NCBI GenBank assembly: GCA_965279125.1
Contig: CBDIHL010000043.1
Location: forward strand, 1 to 64,000
From: Dinoroseobacter sp965279125
GTDB lineage: Bacteria > Pseudomonadota > Alphaproteobacteria > Rhodobacterales > Rhodobacteraceae
Reading direction: 5' to 3'
DNA: 64,000 nucleotides
This document shows positions 16,035 through 24,805 of this stretch, in pieces (within the stretch, counting starts at the first letter, position 1; the number at the start of each line of letters is the position of its first letter). Made by a program: the position numbers and the translations under genes. The notes beneath the pieces are model-generated. The model did not search any database, was not told the origin of the DNA, and saw only the letters and a program-made list of their open reading frames with translations.

Positions 16035-16174
16035 ACTGCAGGCTCCTGTATTCGTCACATCCTGCCCGTCTGCCCTCCCTTGCGCAAAGAAAACCTGCAG
16101 CGCCGCAAAACAAACATGACCTCACCACCATTGCGCGCTAAGTCATTGGCACGGTGTCAAAAGCGCCGCTTCAC

Positions 16175-18388
16175 ATGATAGGCGAAATGCGCTTGATGCC
16201 CGAAAAGACCCAGCCCTTGCCGCAGCCGCTGCCCGATGCCGCCCCCTCCCGCCTGACGGGCATCCTCATTGGCGGGCCGGTCATCGGTGTCACCAGCATC
16301 GTGCTGGCTGTGTCTTTCATAGCAATCGTCTATACTGGACCACTGGCCCCCTATCTGAGCGTCGGCATCGCCCACACACTGCTCGGCGCTATCGCAATGT
16401 ATCTGATCGGGGCGGCGCTGTTTTCATTCAAGGGCGCGATGTCGCCGCCGCAAGACGTCACCGCGATATTGCTCGCGACCGGTGTCTCCGCGCTCTATGG
16501 CACGCAAGCCGTGGCCAACCCAGACCAGTTTGCTGCAACCATTGCTGTGCTGGTGCCGCTCGCGGCTTTGGGCGCTGGTGTTGCGGCGCTGGCTCTGGGC
16601 TATCTCAGGCTCGGTTCCATCGTGCGTTACGTGCCCTTCCAAGTCATCGCCGGGTTTCTTGCGGCGACGGGCTACCTGCTTGTGCTCGGTGGGATCTCGA
16701 TGACCGTGGGCGAGAATATTTCACTGACCACCCTGCACACGCTTTTGACGCCTGAGCGGCTGCCCTATTGGGCCCCTTGGGCGGCGCTTGGCTTCGCCCT
16801 TGCACTGATCACCCGACGATTTGCGCATGACCTTTTGGTGCCAGGCGCGCTTGTGGCGCTGTTTGCAGGCTTCTACATCGTTCTTGCGATCCTCGGCATC
16901 CCTCTGGCGCGCGCGATGGAGCTTGGTCTTCTGCTCGGCCCGTTCGAAGAGGGCAGCTTCCTGCAAAAGATCGATCCTGCAGTCGTGCAGCGCGCCGATT
17001 GGGGCCTGATTGCAGCACAAGCCCCCCTGATCTTCGCGGTAATGCTGCTGACCGTGCTCGGCACCGTCCTCAACATCACCGGGCTTGAGAAGATCATCGA
17101 GCGGGATCTGGACACCGACAGCGATCTGCGCGCAACCGGTTGGGCCAATCTGGGGGCAGGTCTTTTGGGGGGGATGCCGGGGTTTCAGTCACTGGTTGAG
17201 CCGATGTTGGCCAAGAAACTCCAACTCGGCTGGCGCTGGCCATCGCTGTTTGGGGCTGCGTTCTGCACGGCGGCGCTTTTGTTCGGGGCCACGGCTGTCA
17301 GTTGGCTGCCCATCGGGGTCTTCGCGGCCGTTGTTGCCTTCCTCGGCTTTGATCTGCTGCTGACATGGCTCAAAGATACCTGGGGCAAAATCTCAGCCGC
17401 AGATTACGCGGTCATCGCAGGCATCGTGCTCATCGCAGCGACCGCCGGGTTCCTGTGGTCGCTGCTCGCGGGTCTCGTGGCGGCCATCGCCTTGTTCCTC
17501 GTCACCTATGCGCGCATCGACATCGTGCGGGCGCGCAGCACGCTCGCGATGCAGCGCAGCCGGGTGGAGCGCCCGGTGCGCGATCTCAGCTACCTGGCCG
17601 CACATGGCAGCGGACAAATCGTCGTGCAATTGTCGGGCTATCTGTTCTTTGGGACGGCCCATGCCCTGCGCGCGCGCATCAAGGCCGAACTGGCCGCCGA
17701 TCCGCGTCCCGACGGCATCCTCATCGACTTTGCCCAAGCCCAAGGCACCGATATCTCCGCACTCCAAACGCTGGCCCGCATTGCCACGGATGCGCAGATG
17801 GCCGAGGTCTCCCTGACCCTGTCGAGCATGGACGCGGGCCGTGCCGCGCAACTGCGCCATGCCTGCGATGCAGGCGCAGTCCCGCATTTCGCGCGCAGCT
17901 TTGATGCCGCTTTACAGGGCATGGAAGAGCACCTCCTAAGCCATGCCGTGCCCCTCGAAGATGCGACCCAGGAAGAACCCAACCCCCTGATCGCCGAGTT
18001 GACCAAACTCGTCACCACCAGCACTGCCGTCGCCCAGCTTTCGGTTCCCGCCGAAACCGCGTTCATCCGCGCAGGCTCTCAGGACCGCGATCTTTATTTG
18101 CTGCAATCGGGCGTGGCGCGCGCTGATATCACACGTCCGGACGGCACCCATCTGCGGGTGGCCCAGTTCCAACCCGGCGCGATGATCGGCGAGCTGGCCC
18201 ATTACGCGGGCGTCAATCGCACCGCCGATATCGTGGCCGAAACCCCGGTCGAGTTGCTGCGGATCAATGTTACGCAACTGGGCCGCAGCCATCCCAACCT
18301 TGCGAGCCACTTGCACAACTACACCGCGCGGGTGCTGGCGCGGCGGGTCATCAGCATGACAGCCCTTCTGCGCAACGCAGGTCTCTGA
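16175..18388 (+). CDS. SulP-type anion transporter with STAS and cyclic-nucleotide-binding domains
   Basis: This large inner-membrane protein has 737 residues. A SulP transporter region fills roughly residues 25-450. A STAS domain follows (IVVQLSGYLFFGTAHALRA, then ILIDFAQAQGTDISALQTL). The C-terminal cyclic-nucleotide-binding domain has the phosphate-cassette pattern GAMIGELAHYAGVNRTADIV. SulP proteins carry sulfate, bicarbonate or dicarboxylates, and the substrate is open here. The extra cNMP domain suggests gating by a nucleotide. The start is uncertain: GTG 16154, ATG 16175 and ATG 16196 are in frame and none has a strong ribosome site. Confidence 0.85.
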   Translation: MIGEMRLMPEKTQPLPQPLPDAAPSRLTGILIGGPVIGVTSIVLAVSFIAIVYTGPLAPYLSVGIAHTLLGAIAMYLIGAALFSFKGAMSPPQDVTAILLATGVSALYGTQAVANPDQFAATIAVLVPLAALGAGVAALALGYLRLGSIVRYVPFQVIAGFLAATGYLLVLGGISMTVGENISLTTLHTLLTPERLPYWAPWAALGFALALITRRFAHDLLVPGALVALFAGFYIVLAILGIPLARAMELGLLLGPFEEGSFLQKIDPAVVQRADWGLIAAQAPLIFAVMLLTVLGTVLNITGLEKIIERDLDTDSDLRATGWANLGAGLLGGMPGFQSLVEPMLAKKLQLGWRWPSLFGAAFCTAALLFGATAVSWLPIGVFAAVVAFLGFDLLLTWLKDTWGKISAADYAVIAGIVLIAATAGFLWSLLAGLVAAIALFLVTYARIDIVRARSTLAMQRSRVERPVRDLSYLAAHGSGQIVVQLSGYLFFGTAHALRARIKAELAADPRPDGILIDFAQAQGTDISALQTLARIATDAQMAEVSLTLSSMDAGRAAQLRHACDAGAVPHFARSFDAALQGMEEHLLSHAVPLEDATQEEPNPLIAELTKLVTTSTAVAQLSVPAETAFIRAGSQDRDLYLLQSGVARADITRPDGTHLRVAQFQPGAMIGELAHYAGVNRTADIVAETPVELLRINVTQLGRSHPNLASHLHNYTARVLARRVISMTALLRNAGL

Positions 18389-18403
18389 CGCAGACCGCGC
18401 TCT

Positions 18404-18426
18404 TTCAGGGTTCTAAAAATACTCAA
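18404..18426 (+). repeat. Dispersed intergenic repeat (TTCAGGGTTC...ATACTCAA), copy 2
   Basis: It lies between the convergent sulP-type and pntB genes, just before a GC-rich hairpin. One base differs from copy 1 at 2714. Confidence 0.6.
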
Positions 18427-18430
18427 AGAA

Positions 18431-18457
18431 AAAGGGCGCCCAAACAGGACGCCCTTT
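18431..18457. terminator. Terminator hairpin between sulP-type gene and pntB
   Basis: AAAGGGCG at 18431-18438 pairs with CGCCCTTT at 18450-18457. A/T-rich flanks allow it to work in both directions between the convergent genes. Confidence 0.75.
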
Positions 18458-18478
18458 CCAATCCAGGTGCTGACAAGA

Positions 18479-19978
18479 TCAGTCGATCTTCGGCAACAAC
18501 TCATCCAGCGACTTCTTCGCGTCCCCATAGAACATCCGCGTGTTCTCTTTATAGAACAGCGGGTTCTCGATCCCCGAATAGCCCGTGCCCTGTCCGCGCT
18601 TGGAGACAAACACCTGTTTCGCCTTCCAGCACTCCAGAACCGGCATCCCCGCGATGGGCGAGTTCGGATCATCCTGTGCGGCAGGGTTCACGATGTCATT
18701 GGACCCGATCACGATGGCGACGTCCGTATCGGGGAAGTCCTCGTTGATCTCGTCCATTTCCATGACGATGTCGTAGGGCACCTTCGCCTCAGCCAGCAGC
18801 ACGTTCATATGCCCCGGCAAACGACCCGCAACAGGGTGGATCGCGAAGCGCACGGTTTTGCCCTTGGCGCGCAGCTTGCGGACCAGCTCGGACACGCTTT
18901 GCTGCGCCTGAGCGACCGCCATCCCGTAGCCCGGAATAATGATCACACTGTCGGCCTCGTTCAATGCCGTCGCCACACCGTCGCTGTCGATGGCAACCTG
19001 CTCGCCCTCGACGGCCATTTGGTCGCCCTTGGCAGCCCCACCGAAGCCCCCGAGGATAACGCTCACAAACGAGCGGTTCATCGCCTTACACATGATGTAG
19101 CTGAGGATCGCACCCGACGAGCCGACCAGCGCGCCCACCACGATCAACAGATCGTTGCCCAGCGAGAAGCCAATCGCCGCCGCTGCCCAGCCTGAGTAGG
19201 AGTTCAGCATCGACACAACCACTGGCATATCCGCGCCGCCGATCCCCTGGATCAGATGGTAGCCGATAAACAGCGCCAGAAGCGTCAGCATCACCAGCGT
19301 CCAGCTGCCCGAGCCGCCCAGATACATCGCGGCAAAGACCAGCGACAGAACCGCAGCCCCGGCGTTCAGCATATGGCCGCCGGGCAATTGGTTCGCACCC
19401 GAGTCCACTTTGCCAGCCAGCTTGCCATAGGCGATGACGGAGCCTGTGAAGGTCACCGCACCGATCCAGATGCCGAGGACCAACTCAACCCGCAGAATGC
19501 CAATCTCGACACCGCTTTTCTTGGCGATCAGCTGCCCAAACGAGGACAACCCATCGGTGATCTCTTTCGGCAGGCCCACGGCAGTATAGCCATCCGCGCC
19601 CACAGCCCCGAGGACCTGACCGTTTTCGACAAAGAGCGCCGACATGGTGTTGATCATGATGTCGGCGTTAAAGCCCACAAACACAGCGGCCAATCCGACG
19701 AGCGAGTGCATGATCGCCACCAGCTCCGGCATCTGCGTCATCTGCACTTTGGTCGCCAGTTGGTAGCCCACGGCCGCGCCCAAAGCGATCAGGATGATCG
19801 ACGCCCCCCACAGGCCCTGGCCGGGTCCGATCAAGGTTGCCAGCACGGCAATCGCCATCCCGACAATGCCATACCACACCGCGCGCTTGGCGCTTTCTTG
19901 CCCGCTCAGACCGCCCAGCGACAGGATGAAGAGAACTGCCGCGACCGCATAGGCCGCAATCGTAAATCCGAAGTCCAT
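18479..19978 (-). CDS. pntB: NAD(P) transhydrogenase subunit beta PntB
   Basis: This is a 499-residue membrane subunit of the proton-translocating transhydrogenase, which reduces NADP+ with NADH using the proton gradient. About nine TM helices precede the NADP(H)-binding domain III, where IIIPGYGMAVAQAQ and VRFAIHPVAGRLPGHMNVLLAEA are the typical dinucleotide and NADP segments. The end VSKRGQGTGYSGIENPLFYKENTRMFYGDAKKSL is nearly invariant in the family. The gene starts 13 bases after pntA stops. Confidence 0.97.
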   Translation of the reverse strand: MDFGFTIAAYAVAAVLFILSLGGLSGQESAKRAVWYGIVGMAIAVLATLIGPGQGLWGASIILIALGAAVGYQLATKVQMTQMPELVAIMHSLVGLAAVFVGFNADIMINTMSALFVENGQVLGAVGADGYTAVGLPKEITDGLSSFGQLIAKKSGVEIGILRVELVLGIWIGAVTFTGSVIAYGKLAGKVDSGANQLPGGHMLNAGAAVLSLVFAAMYLGGSGSWTLVMLTLLALFIGYHLIQGIGGADMPVVVSMLNSYSGWAAAAIGFSLGNDLLIVVGALVGSSGAILSYIMCKAMNRSFVSVILGGFGGAAKGDQMAVEGEQVAIDSDGVATALNEADSVIIIPGYGMAVAQAQQSVSELVRKLRAKGKTVRFAIHPVAGRLPGHMNVLLAEAKVPYDIVMEMDEINEDFPDTDVAIVIGSNDIVNPAAQDDPNSPIAGMPVLECWKAKQVFVSKRGQGTGYSGIENPLFYKENTRMFYGDAKKSLDELLPKID

Positions 19979-19991
19979 TACCCTCGTCTCC

Positions 19992-21566
19992 TTAAGATTT
20001 CTGGAACATGGCGAGCATGCGCCGTGTCACGAGGAAGCCACCGAAGATATTGATCGAGGCCATGAAAATACCGACCGCCGCCAGAAGCGTGATCAAGAAG
20101 GACGACGACCCGATCTGGATCAACGCACCAAGGATCACGATGCTGGAGATCGCGTTGGTCACCGCCATCAAAGGCGTGTGCAGCGAGTGCGCGACGTTCC
20201 AGATCACTTGGAAGCCGATGAACACCGACAAGATGAACACGATGAAGTGCTGCATGAAGCTGGCCGGCGCAATCAAGCCCACCGCCAGAACGAGGGCCGC
20301 GCCCACACCCAGCAGGGTCACTTGTTGCTTGGTCTGCGCCTTGAAGGCCGCAACCTCGCCCGCGCGGACCTCTTCCGGGGTCAGCTCCTTGATCTTCTCT
20401 TTTTTCTGCACCGCAATCGCGGCCACTTTTGGCGGTGGCGGCGGGAAGGTAATGTCGCCCTCAAACGTGACCGTGGCCCCGCGAATGACGTCATCTTCCA
20501 TGTTGTGATTGACCTGACCGTCCTTCTCAGGCGTCAGATCCGTCATCATGTGGCGGATGTTCGTGGAATAGAGGGTCGAGCTTTGTGCCGCCATCCGGCT
20601 TGGGAAGTCAGTGTAGCCGATGATGGTCACGCCGTTGTCGCTGACAACCTTCTCGTCCATCTTGGTCAGCTCGCAATTGCCGCCCTTCTCAGCCGCAAGG
20701 TCCACCACGACCGAGCCCGGCTTCATCATCTCGACCATATCCTTGGTCCACAGGATCGGCGCTGCACGGTTCGGGATCAGCGCGGTGGTGATCACGATAT
20801 CGATGTCGGCGGCAATCTCGCGGAATTTCGCAAGCTGCTTGGCCTGAAACTCCGGCGAGGACGGCGGGGCATAGCCGCCGGTCTCGGCTCCGTCAGGCAA
20901 TTCGCTATCGTCGAACTCAAGGAAGACAAACTCGGCACCCATTGACTCGATCTGCTCAGCCACTTCGGGACGCACATCGAACGCATAAGTGATCGCGCCC
21001 AGCGAGGTCGCCGTGCCGATGGCGGCAAGACCCGCAACGCCAGCACCCACGACGAGCACCTTTGCAGGCGGCACCTTACCGGCAGCGGTCACCTGACCGG
21101 TGAAGAAGCGGCCAAAGTTGTTACCGGCCTCGATCACCGCGCGGTAGCCCGCGATATTGGCCATCGACGACAACGCATCCATCTTCTGCGCGCGACTGAT
21201 ACGCGGCACCATATCCATCGCGATCACATTCGCGCCCTTGGATTTGGTCAGCTCCATCAACTCTTCATTCGCGCCCGGATAGAAGAATGAGATCAAGGTC
21301 TTACCCTTGGTCAGACGCTTGGCTTCGGTGTCGGTCGGGGGACGGACCTTCGCGATCACATCGCAGGCCTTCCACAGCGGGGCCGGGGTCTTGTAGACCT
21401 GCACGCCAACCGCCTCGTAAGCGGCATCCGAGAAGCCCGCGAGCGCACCTGCCCCAGCCTCGATTGCACATTCATACCCAAGCTTTTGCAAAGCAACCGC
21501 GCTGTCGGGCGTCATCGCAACCCGCGCTTCGCCTTCAAACACTTCCTTAGGAGCGCCAATTTTCAA
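19992..21566 (-). CDS. pntA: NAD(P) transhydrogenase subunit alpha PntA
   Basis: This 524-residue subunit carries the NAD(H)-binding domain I plus a C-terminal membrane part. It starts MKIGAPKEVFEGEARVAMTPDSA. The Rossmann segment is VLVVGAGVAGLAAIGTA, and the mobile loop region includes PDGAETGGYAPPSS. Three or four C-terminal TM helices follow residue 400. It is upstream of pntB in an evident two-gene operon. This is the full-length PntA form and not the split PntAA/PntAB form seen in some alphaproteobacteria. Confidence 0.97.
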   Translation of the reverse strand: MKIGAPKEVFEGEARVAMTPDSAVALQKLGYECAIEAGAGALAGFSDAAYEAVGVQVYKTPAPLWKACDVIAKVRPPTDTEAKRLTKGKTLISFFYPGANEELMELTKSKGANVIAMDMVPRISRAQKMDALSSMANIAGYRAVIEAGNNFGRFFTGQVTAAGKVPPAKVLVVGAGVAGLAAIGTATSLGAITYAFDVRPEVAEQIESMGAEFVFLEFDDSELPDGAETGGYAPPSSPEFQAKQLAKFREIAADIDIVITTALIPNRAAPILWTKDMVEMMKPGSVVVDLAAEKGGNCELTKMDEKVVSDNGVTIIGYTDFPSRMAAQSSTLYSTNIRHMMTDLTPEKDGQVNHNMEDDVIRGATVTFEGDITFPPPPPKVAAIAVQKKEKIKELTPEEVRAGEVAAFKAQTKQQVTLLGVGAALVLAVGLIAPASFMQHFIVFILSVFIGFQVIWNVAHSLHTPLMAVTNAISSIVILGALIQIGSSSFLITLLAAVGIFMASINIFGGFLVTRRMLAMFQKS

Positions 21567-21706
21567 CGTCTTGTCCCCTTCATATTATCTTCGCCCGCAG
21601 ACGGGTCCCGTTTGGGTTCATCTAGGGCATACGCGGCCAGAGACCGCTCTCACGCGACATATTGTTGCGTCCCCTAGCGGCTTTTGTCGAAAACTGGAAG
21701 GCCGTG

Positions 21707-22156
21707 TTACAGCCAACGGCGCGTGCGTGACGCCCAATCCTCATAGTTAGCGCCAAACGTGGCCTTTAAGCGCGCTTCTTCGGGCTCGATGAACCGCTTT
21801 GTCAGCACAAAGCCCAAGGCGGGCAGCAGAATCAGCCCCAGCCACGAGCCCCAGACGAACGAAAGACCCGCGAGGATCATCATATCGGCAAAATAGATCG
21901 GGTTGCGCGAGTGGGCAAACACCCCATGCGTGATCAAGCGCGCCGGGGCTTGGTGCGGCACGACGGTGGTGCGGGCTTGGCGAAAGGCGCGGAACGCCAG
22001 CACCATGAAGGCCACGCCGACGGCGACGAAGCTCCAGCCGGATATCTCCAGCGGTGGCAATCCCGGCAAGACCTGCACCTGCGCCCATGCGAGGATCAGG
22101 CAAGCCAGCAGCCAGTTCGGCGGCATATCGAGCATTTGTTTTGGGCTAAGGTTCAT
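21707..22156 (-). CDS. Isoprenylcysteine carboxyl methyltransferase-like membrane protein
   Basis: This is a membrane protein of about 149 residues with four hydrophobic helices. The segment LITHGVFAHSRNPIYFADMM followed by a hydrophobic helix and EPEEARLKATFGANYEDW is diagnostic for the ICMT/PEMT-like methyltransferase family, which binds SAM through the RNPxY and E...Y regions. The start could be 22156 (MNLSPKQ), 22168 or 22198, and none has a clear ribosome site. The acceptor is unknown. It is divergent from the GNAT gene. Confidence 0.75.
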   Translation of the reverse strand: MNLSPKQMLDMPPNWLLACLILAWAQVQVLPGLPPLEISGWSFVAVGVAFMVLAFRAFRQARTTVVPHQAPARLITHGVFAHSRNPIYFADMMILAGLSFVWGSWLGLILLPALGFVLTKRFIEPEEARLKATFGANYEDWASRTRRWL

Positions 22157-22213
22157 GGCGAGAGGCATGCCACCGCTTGCGCCTCCCGTCCAGCCCATGG
22201 CAAGCCCCATGCC

Positions 22214-22684
22214 ATGAGCTACACCATCCGCCGCTACCGCCCCGAGGACCTCGACCCGGTCTACGCCATCTACCTCGCTGCCGTGCGCGAGGGGGCTGCA
22301 AAGTTCTACACGCAAGCCCAGCGCGCCGCATGGGCGCCCAATGATACGGCCTATCCCGGCTGGCAAGATCGCCTCGGCGACGCGGTGACATACGTGGCCG
22401 AAGATGACGGCATCCTTCTGGGCTTTTTCGCCATGACCCACGCGGGCCACCTCGATTTCGCCTATGTGGCCCCGGCGCAAATGGGGCGCGGGGTGGCAAA
22501 GGCGCTCTACGACACGATCATGGCCGACCCCGATCTAGCCCGCGTCAAAGAGTTCGACGTCCAAGCCAGCCACTACTCCCGCCGGTTCCTGTTGAAACAA
22601 GGCTGGCAAGACGCGCCCGAGGAAACGGTCGAGCGGTTCGACCAACATCTGCCGGTCTTCCGCCTGAGCTTCACACGCCCCTAG
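22214..22684 (+). CDS. GNAT family N-acetyltransferase
   Basis: This is a 156-residue cytoplasmic protein. The N-terminus YTIRRYRPEDLDPVYAIYLAA and the acetyl-CoA loop AYVAPAQMGRGVAKALYDTIM (motif A, Q/R-x-x-G-x-G/A) define the fold. The C-terminal LKQGWQDAPEETVERF fits the last strands. The acceptor substrate cannot be read. The start ATG at 22214 follows directly on a region shared with the divergent methyltransferase gene. Confidence 0.85.
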   Translation: MSYTIRRYRPEDLDPVYAIYLAAVREGAAKFYTQAQRAAWAPNDTAYPGWQDRLGDAVTYVAEDDGILLGFFAMTHAGHLDFAYVAPAQMGRGVAKALYDTIMADPDLARVKEFDVQASHYSRRFLLKQGWQDAPEETVERFDQHLPVFRLSFTRP

Positions 22685-22686
22685 TC

Positions 22687-22709
22687 TTCAGGGTTCCCCA
22701 AATACTCAA
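22687..22709 (+). repeat. Dispersed intergenic repeat (TTCAGGGTTCC...ATACTCAA), copy 3
   Basis: It lies right after the GNAT stop codon. Its last bases overlap the stop of the convergent lyxose-isomerase-like gene. Confidence 0.6.
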
Positions 22710-23389
22710 AGCACCCGCGCATAATCGCTCGCCAACAGATGCATCGGCGCGACATCCTCCTCCACTTCCGCAAACCGCCCAATCGGGTCGCGGAACCAGT
22801 TGTCCTTGGCATCGTCATTCACGGTCGAGACCTCACCGATCAGCACATCCCCGCCCTCGCCCCAGAACGCGTGCCAATCGCCGGGCATCAGGGTCACGCT
22901 TTCGCCCGGCGCAAAGCGCAAAACCTCACCGGGGCCAAATTCGCGGCGGATCCCGTCGCAGAACACCACCCCGCCTGCGGTCTCGTCAAAGGACCCATCC
23001 TCAGCCGCCCCATAAAGCTCAATCGCCAAGGTCGCACCGCCCCGGTTGATGATATCCTCGGCCTTCAGCCAATGGCGGTGCATCGGGCTGATCTGATTGT
23101 GCCGTGAAATCATGATCTTCTCAGCGTAGCACATGCCCCCGCCTTTGGTCAGATCCTCCTGCCGCCCATTGCGCACGGTGAACAGGAACAGCCCCAGATC
23201 GTCGAATTTGCCCTGGCCGTAATCGGTGATGTCCCAGCCCAGCATCGCATCGACAACGCCGTCAATCTCGGCACGGCGCGCTTTCATCTCGTCGGGCGTC
23301 CAATAGGCAAAAGGCGGCAGCACATAGCCGAACGAGCGGATGAACGTATCCGCCTCGGCCATAATCTCGTTGATCTCAGAGCGTTTCAT
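22706..23389 (-). CDS. D-lyxose/D-mannose isomerase family protein (cupin)
   Basis: This is a 227-residue cytoplasmic cupin. The N-terminus MKRSEINEIMAEADTFI and the middle region GGGMCYAEKIMISRHNQISPMHRHWLKAEDIINRGG hold the His pair and Glu expected for metal binding in the D-lyxose ketol-isomerase family. SVTLMPGDWHAFWGEGGDVLIGEVSTVNDD supplies the second cupin motif. The reaction is an aldose-ketose isomerisation, but the sugar is inferred from the family. A TTGCATA-CA-TATGCAA repeat lies 19 bases before the start and may be an operator. Confidence 0.85.
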   Translation of the reverse strand: MKRSEINEIMAEADTFIRSFGYVLPPFAYWTPDEMKARRAEIDGVVDAMLGWDITDYGQGKFDDLGLFLFTVRNGRQEDLTKGGGMCYAEKIMISRHNQISPMHRHWLKAEDIINRGGATLAIELYGAAEDGSFDETAGGVVFCDGIRREFGPGEVLRFAPGESVTLMPGDWHAFWGEGGDVLIGEVSTVNDDAKDNWFRDPIGRFAEVEEDVAPMHLLASDYARVL

Positions 23390-23407
23390 GCCTCACATCT
23401 CCTCCAC

Positions 23408-23423
23408 TTGCATACATATGCAA
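23408..23423. promoter_or_regulatory. Inverted repeat TTGCATA-N2-TATGCAA
   Basis: Perfect 7-base arms lie just upstream of the isomerase start at 23389 and close to the 3' end of the PuuD-like gene. It is a likely operator and its regulator is unknown. Confidence 0.5.
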
Positions 23424-23444
23424 TACGCGGGCCAGACATCAGGC

Positions 23445-24221
23445 TCAAGCCGTCTTGAGCACCGGCGCGGACTTGCCCGTCGCCCAATCGCGACACGCAT
23501 CGCCAAACGCCTCGAACAGCGGGCGCGACACCGGATCGTTCGCCGCATTCCACTCGGGATGCCACTGCACCGACAGCGTGAAGCCGGGTGCGCCCTCGAT
23601 ATAGATCGCCTCGGGCGTGCCATCGGGCGCATAGCCGTCGATCACCACGCGCGGGCCGGCCACGTCAATGCCTTGTCCGTGCAGCGTGTTGGTCAGCACC
23701 TCGGTCGCGCCGAAAACCTGCGCGAAGGGACCGCTATCCGAGACAGACACCACATGTCGCAGCGCGAACTTTTCTTCGAGCGTTCCATCGGGCGGCATCC
23801 GGTGATTGTCGCGCCCCGGCAGATCGCGGATTTCGGGATGCAGGGACGAGCCGAATGCCACCGCCACCTCCTGAAACCCCCGGCAAATCCCAAAGACAGG
23901 CTGGCCCCGCGCCACGCATTTGCGGATCAGATCGAGCGCAACGCGGTCGCGATCCCGATCAAACGCGCCATGCGCCTCGGTGGGTGCTGCCCCGTATTCT
24001 TCCGGATGCACGTTGGGACGCCCGCCGGTGAAGATGAAGCCATCGCAGGTCTCGGTCAATCGGTCCATGCACAGCACACTTGGGTCAGTCGGCACCATCA
24101 GGGGCAGCCCATTGCAAACCTCCGAAACCGCTTGCACGGTCATGCCGCCTGCGCCGTAGACCTGATAGGTCTCGTTGATCATGTGGCTATTGCCGATAAT
24201 GCCGATAACGGGCCGGGTCAT
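23445..24221 (-). CDS. Gamma-glutamyl-gamma-aminobutyrate hydrolase-like class I amidohydrolase (PuuD family)
   Basis: This is a 258-residue class I glutamine-amidotransferase-fold protein (peptidase C26). The nucleophile elbow is FGICRGFQE with Cys113, and the histidine is in SVQWHPEW. GFIFTGGRPNVHPEEYG is the oxyanion region. PuuD cleaves gamma-glutamyl-GABA in putrescine breakdown, and that exact substrate is not proven here. Its neighbours are a sugar isomerase and glc genes, so it may act on another gamma-glutamyl amide. A palindrome at 24316-24336 precedes it. Confidence 0.85.
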   Translation of the reverse strand: MTRPVIGIIGNSHMINETYQVYGAGGMTVQAVSEVCNGLPLMVPTDPSVLCMDRLTETCDGFIFTGGRPNVHPEEYGAAPTEAHGAFDRDRDRVALDLIRKCVARGQPVFGICRGFQEVAVAFGSSLHPEIRDLPGRDNHRMPPDGTLEEKFALRHVVSVSDSGPFAQVFGATEVLTNTLHGQGIDVAGPRVVIDGYAPDGTPEAIYIEGAPGFTLSVQWHPEWNAANDPVSRPLFEAFGDACRDWATGKSAPVLKTA

Positions 24222-24249
24222 GGAGGGGTCCTCTCGCAGCTGATCCGAA

Positions 24250-24261
24250 TGTCATACGACA
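24250..24261. promoter_or_regulatory. TGTCATACGACA site before the PuuD-like gene
   Basis: This near-palindrome lies about 30 bases before the start at 24221. It shares the TGTCGTATG half with the sequence upstream of glcB at 26992-27000. A common GntR-type regulator is possible. Confidence 0.35.
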
Positions 24262-24315
24262 CTCCGTCGCACACGAAAAGCTATGCCAGCGCACATGACG
24301 CCCTGCGATTGCGCG

Positions 24316-24336
24316 CATGCCTAATGATTAGGCATG
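24316..24336. promoter_or_regulatory. Inverted repeat CATGCCTAAT-G-ATTAGGCATG
   Basis: Perfect 10-base arms surround a single base, directly joined to the terminator hairpin that follows glcG. On the minus strand it sits about 95 bases before the PuuD-like start, where an operator would lie. Confidence 0.5.
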
Positions 24337-24373
24337 AGGCCCAAGATTTTTCGTCCGAAAAATCTTGGGCCTC
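24336..24373. terminator. Long hairpin after glcG, TTTTTCGTCCGAAAAA family
   Basis: Perfect 18-base arms (GAGGCCCAAGATTTTTCG and complement) surround a TC centre, beginning 3 bases past the glcG stop. The core is the same as in the hairpin at 5621-5648. Confidence 0.8.
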
Positions 24374-24376
24374 CCC

Positions 24377-24805
24377 TCAAGCCTCTCCGACCAATCCTGC
24401 CGCCGCGATCCCGGCCAGCCCCGCCTCGGCATCGTTGTCCGAGGTATCGCCGGTCACGCCAACCGCCCCGATCACATCGCCCCCGGCGTCCCGCACCAAC
24501 AGACCGCCCGGCACAGGAATAACCTTGCCGCCATACGCCCCGTTCACCGCTGCCATGAAATAGGCCTGCGCTTCGGCCCGCGCCATCTGCGCGCGCCCGC
24601 CCATGCCCAGCATCACCGCGCCATAGGCTTTGCCGCGTGCAATCTCGAACCGTCCGGGGGCCGCACCATCTTCGCGCAGAAAGCCCAGCGGATGCCCGCC
24701 TGCGTCGAGCACGACCACAGACAAAGGCTTCAACCCCATCTCCGCGCCCTTAGCCAAGGTCGCGTCGATGATCTGGCGTGTTTGTGCGGTGCTGATCGCG
24801 CTCAT
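24377..24805 (-). CDS. glcG: GlcG/HbpS family protein (DUF336)
   Basis: This is a 142-residue protein of the GlcG/HbpS heme-binding-like family. Typical segments are LSVVVLDAGGHPLGFLREDGA, RGKAYGAVMLGMGGRAQM and VPGGLLVRDAGGDVIGAVGVTGDTSDNDA. It overlaps the malate synthase stop by 4 bases (ATGA), matching the glcB-glcG adjacency of glycolate operons. Its biochemical role in glycolate use is unclear. A strong hairpin follows it. Confidence 0.9.
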   Translation of the reverse strand: MSAISTAQTRQIIDATLAKGAEMGLKPLSVVVLDAGGHPLGFLREDGAAPGRFEIARGKAYGAVMLGMGGRAQMARAEAQAYFMAAVNGAYGGKVIPVPGGLLVRDAGGDVIGAVGVTGDTSDNDAEAGLAGIAAAGLVGEA

